A DNA stretch of 64,000 bases from Parvimonas sp000223315. Its GTDB lineage: Bacteria > Bacillota > Clostridia > Tissierellales > Peptoniphilaceae. The notes beneath the pieces were generated by a model. That model did not search any database. It saw nothing but the letters and a program-made list of their open reading frames with translations, and was not told the DNA's origin. Both the position numbers and the translations under genes were made by a program. Where the stretch lies: contig CP189843.1 in NCBI GenBank assembly GCA_050262155.1, forward strand, positions 868,001 to 932,000. Direction: 5' to 3'. How positions within the stretch are numbered: the stretch's first letter is position 1; every line of letters starts with the position of its first letter. Positions 63,426 to 64,000 of this stretch are shown piece by piece.

Positions 63426-64000
63426 TACGAAATTACAGTATGTTTCTATTTAAACTCATATCACGCAAACGGGCTAGACTATGTACCACATGAATTTACA
63501 TTACAGTATGTTTCTATTTAAACAATTCAAACTTTCTAAAAAAGCTCGTTATACGTTTGTATTTACATTACAGTATGTTTCTATTTAAACTGAAATTTAG
63601 AAATAAAATTTTAACAATCGCATTAATATTTACATTACAGTATGTTTCTATTTAAACTTAAATCCTTTGACGTTGAAAAACTAAAAAAATTAACATTTAC
63701 ATTACAGTATGTTTCTATTTAAACACAAAGCTCAAGAACTTATGCGAAAAGCGGAATATATTTACATTACAGTATGTTGCTATTTAAACGATAAAATATG
63801 CTCAAAAATTTAATAATATGACGATATTTACATTACAGTATGTTTCTATTTAAACTTGTTCAGCTTTCACTATGCGAGTTTATAAAAAAATATTTACATT
63901 ACAGTATGTTTCTATTTAAACCAAACTTAACCGATGAAAACTTTGCAGGTAACTCTTCATTTACATTACAGTGTGTTTCTATTTAAACAACATCCTTAAT
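63426..64000. CRISPR. CRISPR array 2, at least 9 repeats, continues past window
   Basis: Same 30-bp repeat as array 1. Repeats begin at 63426 (first six bases degenerate; clear from 63432), 63494, 63561, 63628, 63695, 63760 (one change, T to G), 63826, 63892, 63959 (one change, A to G). Spacers are 35-38 bp; the last is cut by the window edge at 64000. The degenerate end at the left fits a leader-distal end if the array is read on the minus strand. Confidence 0.97.

Overview
This window is AT-rich, low-GC Firmicutes-type DNA. AGGAGG ribosome-binding sites precede nearly every gene, -35/-10 promoters are of the sigma-A type, and groES carries a CIRCE operator. The gene set (EF-Ts/S2, HU, PrsA, Mfd, Rex, an FMN-binding FAD reductase lipoprotein, His-triad lipoprotein, diaminopropionate ammonia-lyase, glutamate dehydrogenase) suggests an anaerobic, amino-acid-fermenting Gram-positive coccus of the Tissierellia/Peptoniphilaceae type, Parvimonas-like. 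That placement is inference from gene content, not a search. Most genes lie on the minus strand. No rRNA or tRNA genes were seen.

Layout: 1-2.7 kb holds a cut-off ferric-iron-type binding lipoprotein and a MATE pump broken by one in-frame TAA. 2.7-12.8 kb is housekeeping: tsf, rpsB, hup, prsA, mfd, pth, prs, glmU. 13.0-13.3 kb is a tandem array of ~86-bp hairpin units. 13.4-19.8 kb encodes an ECF transporter (S, fused double ATPase, T) and a heterodimeric ABC exporter, separated by two copies of a GC-rich 57-bp repeat. 19.9-22.2 kb is rpmG-secE-nusG-rplK-rplA with two look-alike hairpins that resemble L1 autoregulatory sites. 22.3-41.5 kb is mixed metabolism and RNA modification: udp, rsmI, trmN6-type, a UvrD-like helicase, flavoprotein, dus, coaX, pyrG, gdhA, ABC-F, O-antigen-ligase-like protein, rex, a Crp/Fnr regulator, flavodoxin, dpaL.

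41.5-46.3 kb is an accessory block of four genes of unknown function. Its centre is a 632-residue protein that looks like a PH-like domain, a PD-(D/E)XK-like nuclease segment and a glycine-rich membrane segment; this is the best candidate for an undescribed (possibly defence or conflict) system. 46.3-51 kb carries rlmCD-type, rng and groESL. 51.2-54.5 kb is a zinc-acquisition pair: a six-motif histidine-triad lipoprotein and a ZnuA/AdcA-type binding protein, behind a promoter with an inverted repeat at the start site. 54.5-58.2 kb is nrdA-nrdB with an NrdR-box-like palindrome. trmB and a HAD hydrolase follow.

60-64 kb is a CRISPR region without cas genes in view: a 14-repeat array, a block with two related membrane proteins, an alpha/beta-hydrolase pseudogene, an orphan repeat and another unknown gene, then a second array with the same repeat running off the end. 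Repeat remnants at spacer distance suggest that one longer array was interrupted.
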